Assembly: GCA_963838775.1 (NCBI GenBank)
Contig: CAWISP010000028.1
Coordinates: 186,001-250,000, forward strand
Source of the DNA: Chersky-840 sp963838775
Lineage (GTDB): Bacteria > Actinomycetota > Acidimicrobiia > Acidimicrobiales > UBA8190
Reading direction: 5' to 3'
DNA length: 64,000 nucleotides
The position numbers were made by a program, and so were the translations under genes. This document shows, piece after piece, positions 16,984 through 26,729 of this stretch. The notes below the pieces were generated by a model. It ran no database searches. It was not told the origin of the DNA and was given only the letters and a program-made list of their open reading frames with translations. Position 1 is the stretch's first letter. Every line of letters begins with the position of its first letter.

Positions 16984-17014
16984 GCGTGCCCCGTTCGGAT
17001 CGTCATGGCTTGGA

Positions 17015-17020
17015 TACACT
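17015..17020 (+). promoter_or_regulatory. -10 element (TACACT), leaderless type
   Basis: TACACT is followed by 6 nt and the GTG start of the tyrosine phosphatase gene at 17027. No ribosome-binding site fits in the gap. Confidence 0.5.
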
Positions 17021-17026
17021 CAGCTG

Positions 17027-17608
17027 GTGCAGGTCCTCTTCGTATGCACGGCCAACATGTGCAGGTCGCCTATGGCGGCGGCGCTCTTCGGCCGGCTCGC
17101 CCTGGTGGGCGGGGACGATGCTCCCGAGGCGGTGACGGTGGCGTCGGCGGGCCTTCTCCAAGGCGGGTATGCGTCTCCTCCCGAAGTCGTCACGGTCATG
17201 GCGGAAGTGGGCATCGACCTCTCCCGACACCGCAGCACGCAGGTCTCGCCCGAGCTCGTGGCGGCTTCGGACGTGGTGCTGGCCATGGGGCGCCGTCATG
17301 CCCGCGAGGTCGTGCTCCTCGACGGCAACGCGTGGGGCCGCACGTTCATGCTGAAGGAGTTCGTGCGTCGGGGCGAGGCGGTGGGCGGGCGCGGTGCCGA
17401 CGAAGCGCTCGGTTCGTGGCTCGACCGACTCCATCGGGGACGCCAACGAACCGACCTCGTGGGTAGTGCACCGGGCGACGACGTGGCCGACCCGATCGGC
17501 GGTCCCATCGCCGGGTACCGCAAGACGGCGCGCGAGCTCGGCACCCTGGTCGACGAGGCCGCCTCGCTGCTGTGGGTGCGGCGCGGGATCCGAACGCTGC
17601 CAGGGTGA
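17027..17608 (+). CDS. Low-molecular-weight protein tyrosine phosphatase
   Basis: A 193-residue phosphatase. The P-loop VCTANMCRS carries the CX5R signature (Cys7 to Arg13) and the general-acid Asp lies in the DPIGGPIAGY motif near residue 160. Enzymes of this type (Wzb, Etp, PtpA) dephosphorylate bacterial tyrosine kinases or secreted targets. A Wzz/BY-kinase gene lies 11 kb downstream in the same polysaccharide region, so it is the natural partner. GTG start 6 nt after a TACACT -10 element. The stop overlaps the next gene by 4 bp (GTGA), which suggests coupling with the DUF4012 gene. Confidence 0.88.
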   Translation: MQVLFVCTANMCRSPMAAALFGRLALVGGDDAPEAVTVASAGLLQGGYASPPEVVTVMAEVGIDLSRHRSTQVSPELVAASDVVLAMGRRHAREVVLLDGNAWGRTFMLKEFVRRGEAVGGRGADEALGSWLDRLHRGRQRTDLVGSAPGDDVADPIGGPIAGYRKTARELGTLVDEAASLLWVRRGIRTLPG

Positions 17609-19453
17609 GCGACCCCGACGATCCGTCCGGTACGCCGGCTGCCATTCCCGAGGCGTCGGGCTCGGCGGACATTCCCGCCCCGCCCCGCCACGCCGCTCGC
17701 AACCGGCCGCGTCGACGCCGACGACGCATCGTGTGGATCGTCGTCGCGGTGGTGGTGTTGTGGCTCGCGTCGGCGGCGGTGGTGATCGCCCTGGGCCTCG
17801 TGCACGCCAGTCACGGCATGGCGGACGTGAACCAGGTGCGGTCGCATCTCAGCGCATCCGATGTCGTCGACCGCTCGGCCACCGCTCCCCTGCACGACGC
17901 CGTCCGGGAGTTCAATGCGGCCGGCGGCCTCTTGCACTCGCCGCTCCTGGCTCCGCTCGACATCGTGCCCGTGGTCGGGAGGCAGCTGCGCTCCATGCAG
18001 GACCTGTCGTCGGCGGCGGGCCAGGTCGCCAGCATCGGCGCCGGCGCCATCGACCAGGCCCACTCGGTGTTGGAGTCCTCGCACAGCAGTGGAACGGCGC
18101 GGGTGGTGGAACTGGCCAAGCTGGCCGCACTGGCGGCGCGTGCTGATGCGGTCCTTGGGACGCATCGACACCGGACCGGCGGACGCTCTCGTGGCGCCCC
18201 TGGCGTCGAAGCGCAACACCTTCGTGCGCGACCTCGCCGACGTGCGCTCCCGACTGCAACACGCCGCCGGGGTGGCGTCCACGATGGCCACCATCCTGAA
18301 GGGGCCCCAGACCTATCTGCTCCTCATGGCCAACAACGCCGAGATGCGGGCCGGGTCGGGAAACTTCCTCGAGGTCGGCGCGCTCGCCACCCATGACGGC
18401 CACCTGGTCTTGTCCAACCTCAACCAGACGGTCAACATCCCGGTGGCGCCCGGCAAGGTGACCGCCACCGGTGACCTCGAGGCCCGGTGGGGATGGCTGA
18501 AGCCCGGGCAGGACTGGAGGAATCTCGGGTTCACCCCCCAGTTCGACGTCAACGGCCCTCTGGCGGCGCAGATGTGGGATGCCGAGACGGGCCAGCACGT
18601 CGACGGCGTGATCGCCGTCGACATCGAGACGCTGCACCAGATCCTGCTCGTGACCGGGCCCGTCACCTTGAGCAACGGCACCGTCGTGAGCGCCGACAAC
18701 GTGGTGCAGCTCCTCACCCACGACCAGTACAAGGGCCTCGTCGACCAACCCACCGCCGCGCAGGCCCGGGCCGAAGGGGGGCGGGAGGACCAGCTGGGGT
18801 CCCTGGCCAAGGCGGCGCTCGCCAGCCTGGAGAGCGAGTCGCTGAACCTCAAGTCCTTGGCCACGGCCATGACCACGGCGACCCAGGGTCGGCACCTGCT
18901 CATGTGGTCGGCGCAGCCCCAGGCGGAGGCGGACTGGGTGCAGGCCGGGGTGGCGGGCCAGCTGTCACCCGACTCGATGTTGACCGCCGTCGTCAACCGG
19001 GGGGCGAACAAGCTCGACCAGTACCTGTCGGTGCAGAGCGATCTGGACCTGCACACCCAGGGGGCCCGCACCATGGCCACCCTGACCGTCCACCTCCACA
19101 ACAACACCCCGCCCGGGCAGTCCCAGTTCATCGCCGGGCCCTACCCGGGGATCGGGACCGTCTACGGGGAGTACCTGGGCCTCCTGGCGGTGAACGTCCC
19201 CGGCTACGCCTCGGTGCCCCGCATCGACGGCAACCCCATGCTCGACGCCCTGGGTGCGGAGGGCCCCACCTGGGTCATCGCCACCCCCGTCGACCTCAAG
19301 GCCGGCAAGGCCGAGGACGTCGTGATCCGATTCACCCTGCCCCAGCACACAGGGGAGATCAGCGTGGTCCCGACGGCGCGCCTGACCCCCGTGACCTGGC
19401 ACTACCGGGGCACCACCGAGACCGACGCCACCCCCTTCACCCTGTCCTGGTGA
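17605..19453 (+). CDS. DUF4012 membrane-anchored protein, one apparent frameshift
   Basis: About 615 residues when joined. A basic start (RNRPRRRRRRIVW) precedes a single membrane helix (IVVAVVVLWLASAAVVIALGLV); the rest is predicted outside the cell. The DUF4012 core reads GPQTYLLLMANNAEMRAGSGNFLEVG. The frame breaks at 18157-18159, where removing one G of GGG gives a continuous ADAVLGRIDTGPADALV. DUF4012 proteins are common beside actinobacterial exopolysaccharide genes, but their biochemical role is unknown. Translation appears coupled to the phosphatase gene, and a hairpin terminator follows the stop. Confidence 0.8.
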
Positions 19454-19561
19454 CGGTTTCGGCCGGTCCTGGGAACGGCTCCGCGCTGTCCGCCCGGACC
19501 TGGGAGACTGGCCGTACGGGGCTCGAGGGGGTGAGACCGCTCCGGCGGAGCACGCCCGCCA

Positions 19562-19582
19562 CCAGGGGATTAGGGCCCCTGG
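19562..19582 (+). terminator. Hairpin after the DUF4012 gene
   Basis: CCAGGGG (19562-19568) pairs with CCCCTGG (19576-19582) around a 7-nt loop. There is no T tract. Confidence 0.45.
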
Positions 19583-19594
19583 CCCCGTATCCAG

Positions 19595-19622
19595 TTGACC
19601 GAATGTTGACTCTCCATAGGGT
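19595..19622 (+). promoter_or_regulatory. Promoter upstream of the LPXTG gene
   Basis: TTGACC (19595-19600), 16-bp spacer, TAGGGT (19617-19622). Confidence 0.45.
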
Positions 19623-19883
19623 CTCTGTCGATGCGGATCCGTGACAATCCGTTGTAAGTCGCTCACGGAGTGGTGTGGGCGAAATGTCCTGAACGGAAGT
19701 GCCCGCAGTTGGGTATCACACCGGTGGGGCAGGGTGTAGGTGCAGGTCGGCGGTGGCGGGACACTCCGCCGGTGCTGAAGATGGGGCGAGTAGATTTCGG
19801 TCACGGAGTGTGGCAGGAGTCTTTGACCGGGCAATCAGGATGCGGCGGCGAGGCCGCTGCGGGGCGAAGGGTTGAAAAGCGAA

Positions 19884-20213
19884 ATGAAAAGCAAACTTCT
19901 CGGGCTGGGACTGGGTTTGACCCTGGCCACGTTGGGTGTGGCGGCGGTCCCGGCAGCAGCGGCATTTGCCGACACCGCCCCTTCGACGTGTTACACGGGT
20001 TGCACGACGGCCATCACGAGCCCGCCGGTGACCACGGCGACCGTGACCACGCCGGTGACAGAGCCGGCGCCGATCGCGCAGACGCAGGGAGCTAGCACGC
20101 TGCCGTTCACCGGTGCTGACATCGAGGAGATGGCGGCAGTCGGTGCCGGCGCCCTCATGGTCGGCGGCCTCATGGTGCGCCGCAGCCGTCGGGTGCGCCG
20201 GGTCACGGCGTAG
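19884..20213 (+). CDS. Small LPXTG cell-wall protein
   Basis: A 109-residue sortase substrate. It has a signal peptide with probable cleavage after AFA (residue 29), a 40-residue Thr/Pro/Ala-rich stretch with two cysteines (CYTGC), then LPFTG at residues 73-77, a hydrophobic helix (AAVGAGALMVGGLMV) and a basic tail (RRSRRVRRVTA). The mature part is only about 45 residues to the sortase cut. It has no recognisable domain and may act as an anchor point or spacer. The ATG at 19884 is preferred to a TTG at 19872 in the same frame. The class E-type sortase 3 kb upstream is its likely enzyme. A 46-bp gap separates it from the sugar transferase gene. Confidence 0.88.
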   Translation: MKSKLLGLGLGLTLATLGVAAVPAAAAFADTAPSTCYTGCTTAITSPPVTTATVTTPVTEPAPIAQTQGASTLPFTGADIEEMAAVGAGALMVGGLMVRRSRRVRRVTA

Positions 20214-20259
20214 TCAGCCTTCCCGTTTCTCACGCAATCGACCAGAAGCTCGTAGAGCG

Positions 20260-21840
20260 ATGTCCGTCGGACTGAACTACCAGTCCTGGGTCAATACGAG
20301 GCCGGCCCAGCGCAGCGCGCGGGCCGTGCCTCTCCAGACCCGGGCCACGGCGAGGGCCGCCATGAAGGTCGTGGCCCTCTCCGATGTCGTTCTCCTCGTC
20401 GTGGTGGTGGCCGCTGTGGGCCTCTCGCTCGCGACGTGGTGGATGTGGGTGGCGATGGCGGCGGTCGTGAGCGCGCTGGCGCTCACCGGTCATTACCGTC
20501 CTCGGATCACGCTGAGCGTGGCCCGCGAGGCGGGCTCGATCGTGGCATGTGCCCTGGCCCCGTTCATCGTGTTGGCGCTGGCCAAGGTTCCCGGGCCGTC
20601 GACGGGCCGTCTGCTCGTGACCGGGGGAATCGTCGCCGGTGCCGTGGTCGTGGCCCGGTGCGCCACCTACTGGGTCGTGCGCCTGTTGCGGACCCGCGGC
20701 TGGTTCGCACAGCGGACCCTGTTCGTCGGGGCCGGCGATGTCAGCGCCAAGATGGCATCGACGCTCGACGAGCACCCCGAGTACGGCCTGCGCCCCGTCG
20801 GCTTCCTCGACGAGGTCGACAGTGCCGGCCTGCCCCTGCCGCTCTTCGGAGGCGTGGGCATGCTCCGCATGGTGCTGTCGGAGGAGAGGATCGACCGTGT
20901 TGTCGTCGCCTTCGGTGTGACGCGCGAATCGGACATGGTCGATGTCTTCCGGGCCTGCGAGGACGCCTCGGTCGAGATCCACGTGCTGCCCCGGTTCTTC
21001 GAGCTGGCCACGGCCATGAACAGCCGCAACGTGGACGACGTGTGGGGCTACCCCCTGCTGCGCCTCCGCCGGTCGCTGCTGCGCCGCAACGCCCGCATCG
21101 TCAAGCGTGTCTTCGACGCCACGGTGGCTGCCGTCGCCCTCCTGGTGGTGTCTCCTTTCTACGCGGCGATCGCCGCGGTGGTGAAGCTGACCAGCCCGGG
21201 CCCGGTCCACTTCCGTCAGCAGCGGGTGGGTGAGCGCGGTGTCATCGTCGACGTCCTCAAGTTCCGGTCCATGCGGGTCAACTCACGCTCGGACGTGGAA
21301 TGGAATCCCACCAACGACTCGATCACGAAGATCGGGCACATCCTCCGGGTCACCGGGTTGGACGAACTTCCCCAGCTCTGGAACATCTTGAAGGGGGACA
21401 TGTCCCTCGTCGGTCCCCGTCCCGAGCGGCCGTTCTTCGTCGAGCAGTTCAAGGTCGACGTGCCCCGCTACGACGACCGCCACCGGGTACCGGTCGGGCT
21501 CACGGGCCTGGCCCAGGTGCACGGTCTCCGTGGTGACACCTCGATCGACGAGCGGGCCCGACTCGACAACCAGTACATCGAGAACTGGTCCCTGTGGCGC
21601 GACGTCGTGATCCTGTTCCAGACCTTCACCGCTGTCATCCGCAACACGTTCGAGCCGAGCGGCGAGACCGGTCGTTCCGAACCTGCACCGGTGCTGCGTA
21701 TCCACCGGATCGACGAGTCGACGCACAGTGGCACCGTGGAAATCGGCACCGTGGAAATCGAGCACCGTGACACCCGGCGCGAAAGAAGCCTCATCGATCG
21801 GGTGATCGTCATGCTCACGTCCGCTCACGCGCGGGAGTGA
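20260..21840 (+). CDS. Exopolysaccharide polyprenyl glycosylphosphotransferase
   Basis: A 526-residue initiating transferase that would load the first sugar-1-phosphate onto undecaprenyl phosphate. The N-terminal half has four to five hydrophobic segments (VVALSDVVLLVVVVAAVGLSL onwards). It is followed by a nucleotide-fold domain (TLFVGAGDVSAKMASTL) and another helix (VFDATVAAVALLVVSPFYAAI). The C-terminal bacterial sugar transferase domain is complete: KLTSPGPVHFRQQRVGERG, LKFRSM, GLDELPQLWNILKGDMS and VGPRPE. ATG at 20260 with the usual distance to the LPXTG gene. A strong terminator follows directly. Confidence 0.93.
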   Translation: MSVGLNYQSWVNTRPAQRSARAVPLQTRATARAAMKVVALSDVVLLVVVVAAVGLSLATWWMWVAMAAVVSALALTGHYRPRITLSVAREAGSIVACALAPFIVLALAKVPGPSTGRLLVTGGIVAGAVVVARCATYWVVRLLRTRGWFAQRTLFVGAGDVSAKMASTLDEHPEYGLRPVGFLDEVDSAGLPLPLFGGVGMLRMVLSEERIDRVVVAFGVTRESDMVDVFRACEDASVEIHVLPRFFELATAMNSRNVDDVWGYPLLRLRRSLLRRNARIVKRVFDATVAAVALLVVSPFYAAIAAVVKLTSPGPVHFRQQRVGERGVIVDVLKFRSMRVNSRSDVEWNPTNDSITKIGHILRVTGLDELPQLWNILKGDMSLVGPRPERPFFVEQFKVDVPRYDDRHRVPVGLTGLAQVHGLRGDTSIDERARLDNQYIENWSLWRDVVILFQTFTAVIRNTFEPSGETGRSEPAPVLRIHRIDESTHSGTVEIGTVEIEHRDTRRERSLIDRVIVMLTSAHARE

Positions 21841-21880
21841 CGCCGGGTCGCCTCCAGGCGGCCCGGCGATGATCTTTCTT
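21841..21880 (+). terminator. Rho-independent terminator after the sugar transferase gene
   Basis: CGCCGGG (21841-21847) pairs with CCCGGCG (21862-21868), and inside it CGCCT pairs with AGGCG. A T-rich run (CTTTCTT) follows. The glycosyltransferase genes downstream therefore probably have their own promoter. Confidence 0.8.
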
Positions 21881-21924
21881 GTCGTTGTGTTTGGCTCCAT
21901 TCCCGTTGATGTCCCCGCTCGCCC

Positions 21925-23097
21925 ATGACTGCTCATCCGCTTCCTGACGACAGCGACGCCACGCCATCAGCACCACCGTCTCCTGCGGTCGCGCCCGACG
22001 CCGGGTTGCGCGTCCTGCTCGTCGACGCCTCGGACCGCGGCGGCATCGCCCGCTACACCCGTTGCCTGCGGGAGGCGCTCCAGGCTGAGCACGCCGAGGT
22101 GGCGCTGGCCGCGCCGGCCGGGGTCGGCGATCCCGACCTCGTGCTCCGAGGCCCACGGTGGGGGCCTGATGTGGACGCCATGGGCAAGGCCCGGCTCTAC
22201 GCGATGCGCCTGGGCGAGGTCGCCCCGGCTGCGGTGGCTCTGCTCAGGGCCGTCTCCCGGGCCGCGCCCGCGGTGGTCCATTTCCAGACCGAGGTGGTGC
22301 CCGGGCTCGATGCCCTGGCGCTCGGCCGGATCTCGCGGCGGTTCCCCGTGGTCCTCACGATCCACGACCCTGTGCCCCTCGAGGGTGGGGTGCGCGCCGC
22401 TGCCGACCAGGCGCGGCGCTGGCGGGCGGCGGACGCCCTCATCATCCACGGGGAGGAGCCGCGCCGTTTCGTCGAAGCCAGCGCTCCGGGCGTGGCCGTC
22501 CACGTGGTCCCCGTCGACCTGCCCCTCGGGGGCCCGGCCATCGGGCGCGCCGAGGCCAGGACCAAGCTCGGGCTCGGTGCCGTTCCCACCGCCCTCCTGC
22601 TCGGCCAGGTCCGGGCCTACAAGGGCATCGGGTTGTTGGCCCGCGCCTGGCCCCAGGTGGCCGCCGCCCTACCCGGGTCTAGGCTCCTCGTCGTGGGGGA
22701 GGCCTATGAATCGGCCGACCTGACCCTCTTGGAGGCGTGCTCCGGGGTGGAGGTACGGCGAGGATTCGTGCCCGAGGAGGACCTCGACCTGTGGGCGGCC
22801 GCGGCCGACGTCCTCGTGCTCCCCTACGCCGTGGGGTCGCATTCGGGGGTGCTGCACCGGGGCCTGGCGGCGGGGACGCCCGTCCTGGCATCACCCCCGC
22901 TGGCCGAGGAGGTCGTCCGGACCGGAGCCGGCGCCGTGGTCCCTCTCGACGCCGACGCATGGGCACAAGCCCTGGTGCGGGCCCTGAGCACCGACCCGTT
23001 GCCCCGTCCGGCCAGGCCCACGGGCCGCGGCACCGCCCGGGCGACGTTGGGGGTCTACCGCCAGGTCCTCGACCGACGAGCGCGAGGCGTGGCATGA
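21925..23097 (+). CDS. GT4-family glycosyltransferase
   Basis: A 390-residue GT-B enzyme. The N-terminal Rossmann-like half has VLLVDASDRGGIARYTRCL and VVHFQTEVVPGLDAL. The C-terminal nucleotide-sugar half has LLLGQVRAYKGIGLLARAW, LLVVGEAYESADL and VLVLPYAVGSHSGVLHRGLAAGTPVLASP, the place of the EX7E-type motif, although its first acidic residue is not clear. It would add a sugar to the growing lipid-linked unit in the cytoplasm. First gene of a run of tightly packed genes; its stop overlaps the next start (ATGA). Confidence 0.85.
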   Translation: MTAHPLPDDSDATPSAPPSPAVAPDAGLRVLLVDASDRGGIARYTRCLREALQAEHAEVALAAPAGVGDPDLVLRGPRWGPDVDAMGKARLYAMRLGEVAPAAVALLRAVSRAAPAVVHFQTEVVPGLDALALGRISRRFPVVLTIHDPVPLEGGVRAAADQARRWRAADALIIHGEEPRRFVEASAPGVAVHVVPVDLPLGGPAIGRAEARTKLGLGAVPTALLLGQVRAYKGIGLLARAWPQVAAALPGSRLLVVGEAYESADLTLLEACSGVEVRRGFVPEEDLDLWAAAADVLVLPYAVGSHSGVLHRGLAAGTPVLASPPLAEEVVRTGAGAVVPLDADAWAQALVRALSTDPLPRPARPTGRGTARATLGVYRQVLDRRARGVA

Positions 23098-24394
23098 GCG
23101 TGGCCACGGTGGGCGCGAACGTGGCGGTGATCGGCGGTTTTCGGCCGGGCAGGCGCGCTGGTGAGTCCTACAGAGCGACCTCGAACACGACGAGACTATT
23201 AGGCATGGTCCGACGAACCGGTCTGAGAATCGGCGCCCTCGTTGCGGCCGCCTCGACCGGACACGTGCTGTACCCGGCGTGGTTGGCGGCGGCGTCCCGG
23301 CGCCACGCACCGCCGGCTGTGTCGGATCCTGAGCAGTGGCCCGCCGTCACCGTGCTCGTCGCCGCCTACGCCGAAGCCGAAACGATCGGGCCCAAGGTGC
23401 GCGACGTCCTCGCCAACGGCTACCCCGGCCCGCTCGACGTCATGGTGGTGGCCGATGCCGACGTCGAGACCGCGGCGCGCGCCGAGCACGCCGGCGCCAT
23501 CGTCGTTACCGCCGACGACCGGCTCGGCAAGGCGCAGGCCATCAACCTCGGGTTCTCCAAGGTCACCGCGCCCGTCGTCGTCCTCACCGATGCCAACAAC
23601 CACCTTTCCCCCGGTGCCATCGCGGTGTTGGTGCGGCACTTCAACGATCCGCGTGTCGGTGCCGTGGCCGGCGAGAAGGTGGAAGCCGACGGTGGCGGCG
23701 AGGACCTCTACTGGCGTTTCGAGTCCTGGCTCAAGCAGCGCGAGTGGCGGCTCGGCACCACCATCGGGCTCGTCGGCGAGCTCGCCGCGGTGCGCACCGA
23801 CGCCTGGCGACCTATCCCCTGCCGATATCTCCATCGACGACCTGTGGATCGCGCTCGACCTCTCCCAACGCGGCTACACGATCGCCTACGAGCCCGAGCG
23901 CCAAGGCGTTCGAACCGCCCGTGCACACGCTGCGACAGCAGTGGGAGCGCCGTACCCGCAGCGTTGCCTGCGCCCTCCACGTCTTCGAGCGCCGCCGCTC
24001 GCAGCTCGGGCCCGAGGGCGGGTTGGTGGCGGCCGAGATCTGGGGCCATCGCCTGGCCCGCTACACGGTGTCGCCGCTGGCGCACGTCGCGCTCCTGTCC
24101 ATTGCGGTGCGCCGGGCCCGCTCGAGCCGCGTGGCGAAGCTGTTCCTCCTCGGCCATGTCGTCGGTGTCGCGGCCATCGCGCGTCAGGGGGCGTCGGAGA
24201 AGGCCGGGGCGGCCCCGCCAGTCGCGCCTGGAGGGCCGGTCGCACCGGGGTCGTCGTCATCCGGCGCGGCGCTGACCCGGCGCATCGCTGACGGGCTCGG
24301 CCAGGGCGTGTTCCTGCAGGCCGTCGCCCTGGGCGGGATCGTGCGCTACCTGCGCGGTGACCGGCCCACTCGCTGGACGACCGTCCGGCGCTGA
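23094..24394 (+). CDS. GT2-family membrane glycosyltransferase, two apparent frameshifts
   Basis: About 433 residues when joined. After a basic N-terminus and a helix, the GT-A fold appears: WPAVTVLVAAYAEAETIGPKV, VMVVADADVETA, then VVLTDANNHLSPGAI (DXD equivalent) and VGAVAGEKVEADGG. The frame changes near 23819 (an extra T splits WRPIP from ADISIDDLWIALDLSQRGY) and near 23900 (an extra base before KAFEPPVHTLRQQWERR, the QXXRW-like motif). C-terminal hydrophobic segments suggest membrane attachment. Family similarity is to processive and chain-elongating GT2 enzymes. ATGA overlap with the gene before. Confidence 0.78.
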
Positions 24395-24405
24395 GAGACG
24401 CATCC

Positions 24406-25586
24406 GTGAGCGACAAGGACCCGACGCGACTGCGCGTCCTCGAGGTGAGCTACTCCCGACAGGTGTGGGGGGCCGAGCTCGCCACCATGGCGCTGGCCCA
24501 CCCGCTGGCCGAGCGCGGCATCGACCTCACCCTGGCGTCGCCTCCCGGGGGCGACCTCGAAGAGCACTGGCGGCGCCTCGGATCTGCCCTTCATCGGGTT
24601 GGCGTTCCCGGATCATCTCGGGCTGCGCGCCGCCGACGCCCAGAGCCGTCCCTCGCCCGCGCAGTTCGCGCGGGAGCTCGTCACCACGGCGCGGTCGGTG
24701 CGCATGATCGCCCGCACCGCCCGGGGCTTCGATCTCGTGCATTCCAACAGCCTCTGGGCCCACCTCGACAGCGCCCTCGCCGGTCGTCTGGCCCGGCGCC
24801 CCTCGATCATCGAGCTCTACGACCTCGTCCGTCCCGGGCTCGGGCGCAAGGTGCTGACCGCCGCGGCGGCCCTGTCGACCAATGCCGTCGCCATCAGCCA
24901 GGCCGTCGCCGACATCATCGGCCCCCGCGGCGCCGGAGCGTGTCCGCATCGTGCCGTTGTCGGTCGACCTCGACCGCTTCGGCCCGGGCCCGTCTCCGCG
25001 CAGGTGCGCCGGCATCTCACCTCCGACGAGCGCGGCCCCACTGGTCGGGATCGTGGGTCGGATCGACCCCGAAAAGGGCGTCGACGTGCTCGTCAGGGCC
25101 ATGGGCCTCTTGCAGGGCGCGGCGGCTCATGCCCATCTGGTGGTGGTGGGAAGCCCGGGCCTCGCTCCCGACGGCTATCCCGAGCGGGTGCGGGCCGAGG
25201 CCGAACGCACTCTCGGTGACCGGGTGCGCTTCGTCGGCCGCACCAACGACGTTCCCGGCACGCTGCGCGCCCTCGACGTCCTCGTGAACGCGTCGGTGGC
25301 CGAACCGTTCGGCCTCAGTGTCCTCGAGGCCCAGGCGTCGGGCGTGGCCGTCATCGGGACTCGCGCCGGTGGCATACCCGACTTCGTCTTCGACGGCGAC
25401 AACGGATTGCTCGTCCCGAGCGGGGACGCCGACGCACTGGCCAAGGCGCTCGATCGTCTCGTCACCGATCCCGAGTGGCGTGCCAAGCTCGCCGAGCGGG
25501 GCCGCGTCACCGCCCAGGGGCGCGGTATCGAGGCTCGTGCCGACGTGGTGGCCGAGATGTACCGCCAGGCGGTAGGTGCGCCATGA
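24406..25586 (+). CDS. GT4-family glycosyltransferase, two or more apparent frameshifts
   Basis: About 390 residues when joined. The N-terminal part has VLEVSYSRQVWGAELATMAL. After a shift near 24590 it continues as DLPFIGLAFPDHLGLRA and FDLVHSNSLWAHLDSALAG. After another at a C run near 24932 it continues as APERVRIVPLSVDLDRFG and PLVGIVGRIDPEKGVDVLVRAM. The retaining GT4 motif is ASVAEPFGLSVLEAQASGVAVIGTRAGG. Two further compensating changes near 24990-25040 are possible, because a second frame there reads more naturally (VSAQVRRHLTSDE). GTG start 12 bp after the previous stop. Confidence 0.78.
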
Positions 25587-26729
25587 GAGTGCTCATGGTC
25601 ACGAAGTTCGTGCCCCTCCCCGACAACGACGGGGGGAAACAACGCGCCCTCGCGCTCGCCACGCGTCTGGCCCGAGGCGCCGAGGTCGTGTTGTGCGCCT
25701 ATGACGACGGCGACGGCGACGTGGCGGGACTCAAGCGACTCGGCATCGACGTGCGCAGCGTTCCCTGGCGACCCACCGCGCTGCGCGCCGGGCGCGGCGC
25801 GTTGCGGACCCGCAGTGTCTCGGCGGGTCGCTTCTACAGCGCCGAGCTCGTCGACGAGGTGCACCGGGCCGCCACCGAGGCTCCGGTCGATCTCCTCCAG
25901 GTGGAGTACCTCCAGATGGTGCCGCTGGCGCGTGGCGTGGCTGCGACCCGGCGCGTCCTCGACCTGCACAACGTGGAGTCCGCCCTCATGCGCAGCTACG
26001 CCCGGGTCGGCACGGGGCCGGCCGGGATTCTCGCCCACGCCGAGGCCGCCGCGCTCGGCGCCATGGAGCGGGCCCTCGTGCCCACCTTCGACACCGTCGT
26101 GGTGGTGAGCGACAAAGAACGCCACCGCCTGCCCGCCGGCGTCGGCAACGTCCTCGTCTGTCCCAACGGCCGGGATCCCGACCCGTTGGGACCGCCCCCG
26201 CCCGCGCCGACTCCCACGGCCGCCTTCGTGGCCACGATGGGATGGGCGCCCAACGTCGACGCCGCGCTGTGGTTCGCGGGCGAAGTGTGGCCCGAGGTGC
26301 ACCGTCGCTCGCCTGACGCCCGCCTCCTGCTCGTCGGGCAGGGACCCCGCCCCCTCGGTGCGGGCCCTCGCGTCCTCATCTGTCGAGGTTTCCGGTACCG
26401 TTTCCGACGTCCGCCCGTACCTCGCCCAGGCGCGAGTGGCGGTGGCGCCGCTGCGATCCGGAGGGGGGACCCGCCTGAAGATCCTCGAGGCACTCGATGC
26501 GGGCCGTCCCGTCGTGGCCACCTCTGTCGCCGTGGACGGGCTCGAAGACCTGATCGGGGAGGGGGTCGTGGTGGCCGACGACCCCACGGCGATGATCGAG
26601 GCGCTCAGCGGCCTGCTCGACGATCCCGACCGGGCCGCGGCACTGGGCCGTGCCGGCCACGACGCCGTGGCGGCCCGCCACACCTGGGACGTCGCCCTGG
26701 CCCCGCTCCTCCAGAGTGTGGCGCCGTGA
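25583..26729 (+). CDS. GT4-family glycosyltransferase, one apparent frameshift
   Basis: About 381 residues when joined. The first part has VLMVTKFVPLPDNDGGKQRALAL, VDLLQVEYLQMVPLAR and VLDLHNVESALM, typical of the sugar transferases with a LHNVE motif. AFVATMGWAPNVDAALWFAGEVW starts the second lobe. The frame breaks in a run of five C near 26350, after which SVRALASSSVEVSGTVSDVRPYLAQARVAVAPLRSGGGTRLKILEALDAGRPVVAT completes the domain. As given, the first frame stays open and reads into the next gene, which would produce a false fusion; the true stop is at 26729. Starts inside the previous stop (ATGA). Confidence 0.8.

Larger units (their letters stand above)
19454..19883 (+). other. 430-bp intergenic region with terminator, promoter and long leader
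   Basis: After the DUF4012 stop there is a hairpin (19562-19582), then a promoter (19595-19622). Transcripts from it would have a leader of about 250 nt before the LPXTG gene. The leader has a 10-bp direct repeat, TCACGGAGTG, at 19663-19672 and 19801-19810, and a GC-rich hairpin around 19841-19861 close to the start codon. I recognise no known riboswitch and no open reading frame with coding character. Confidence 0.5.
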
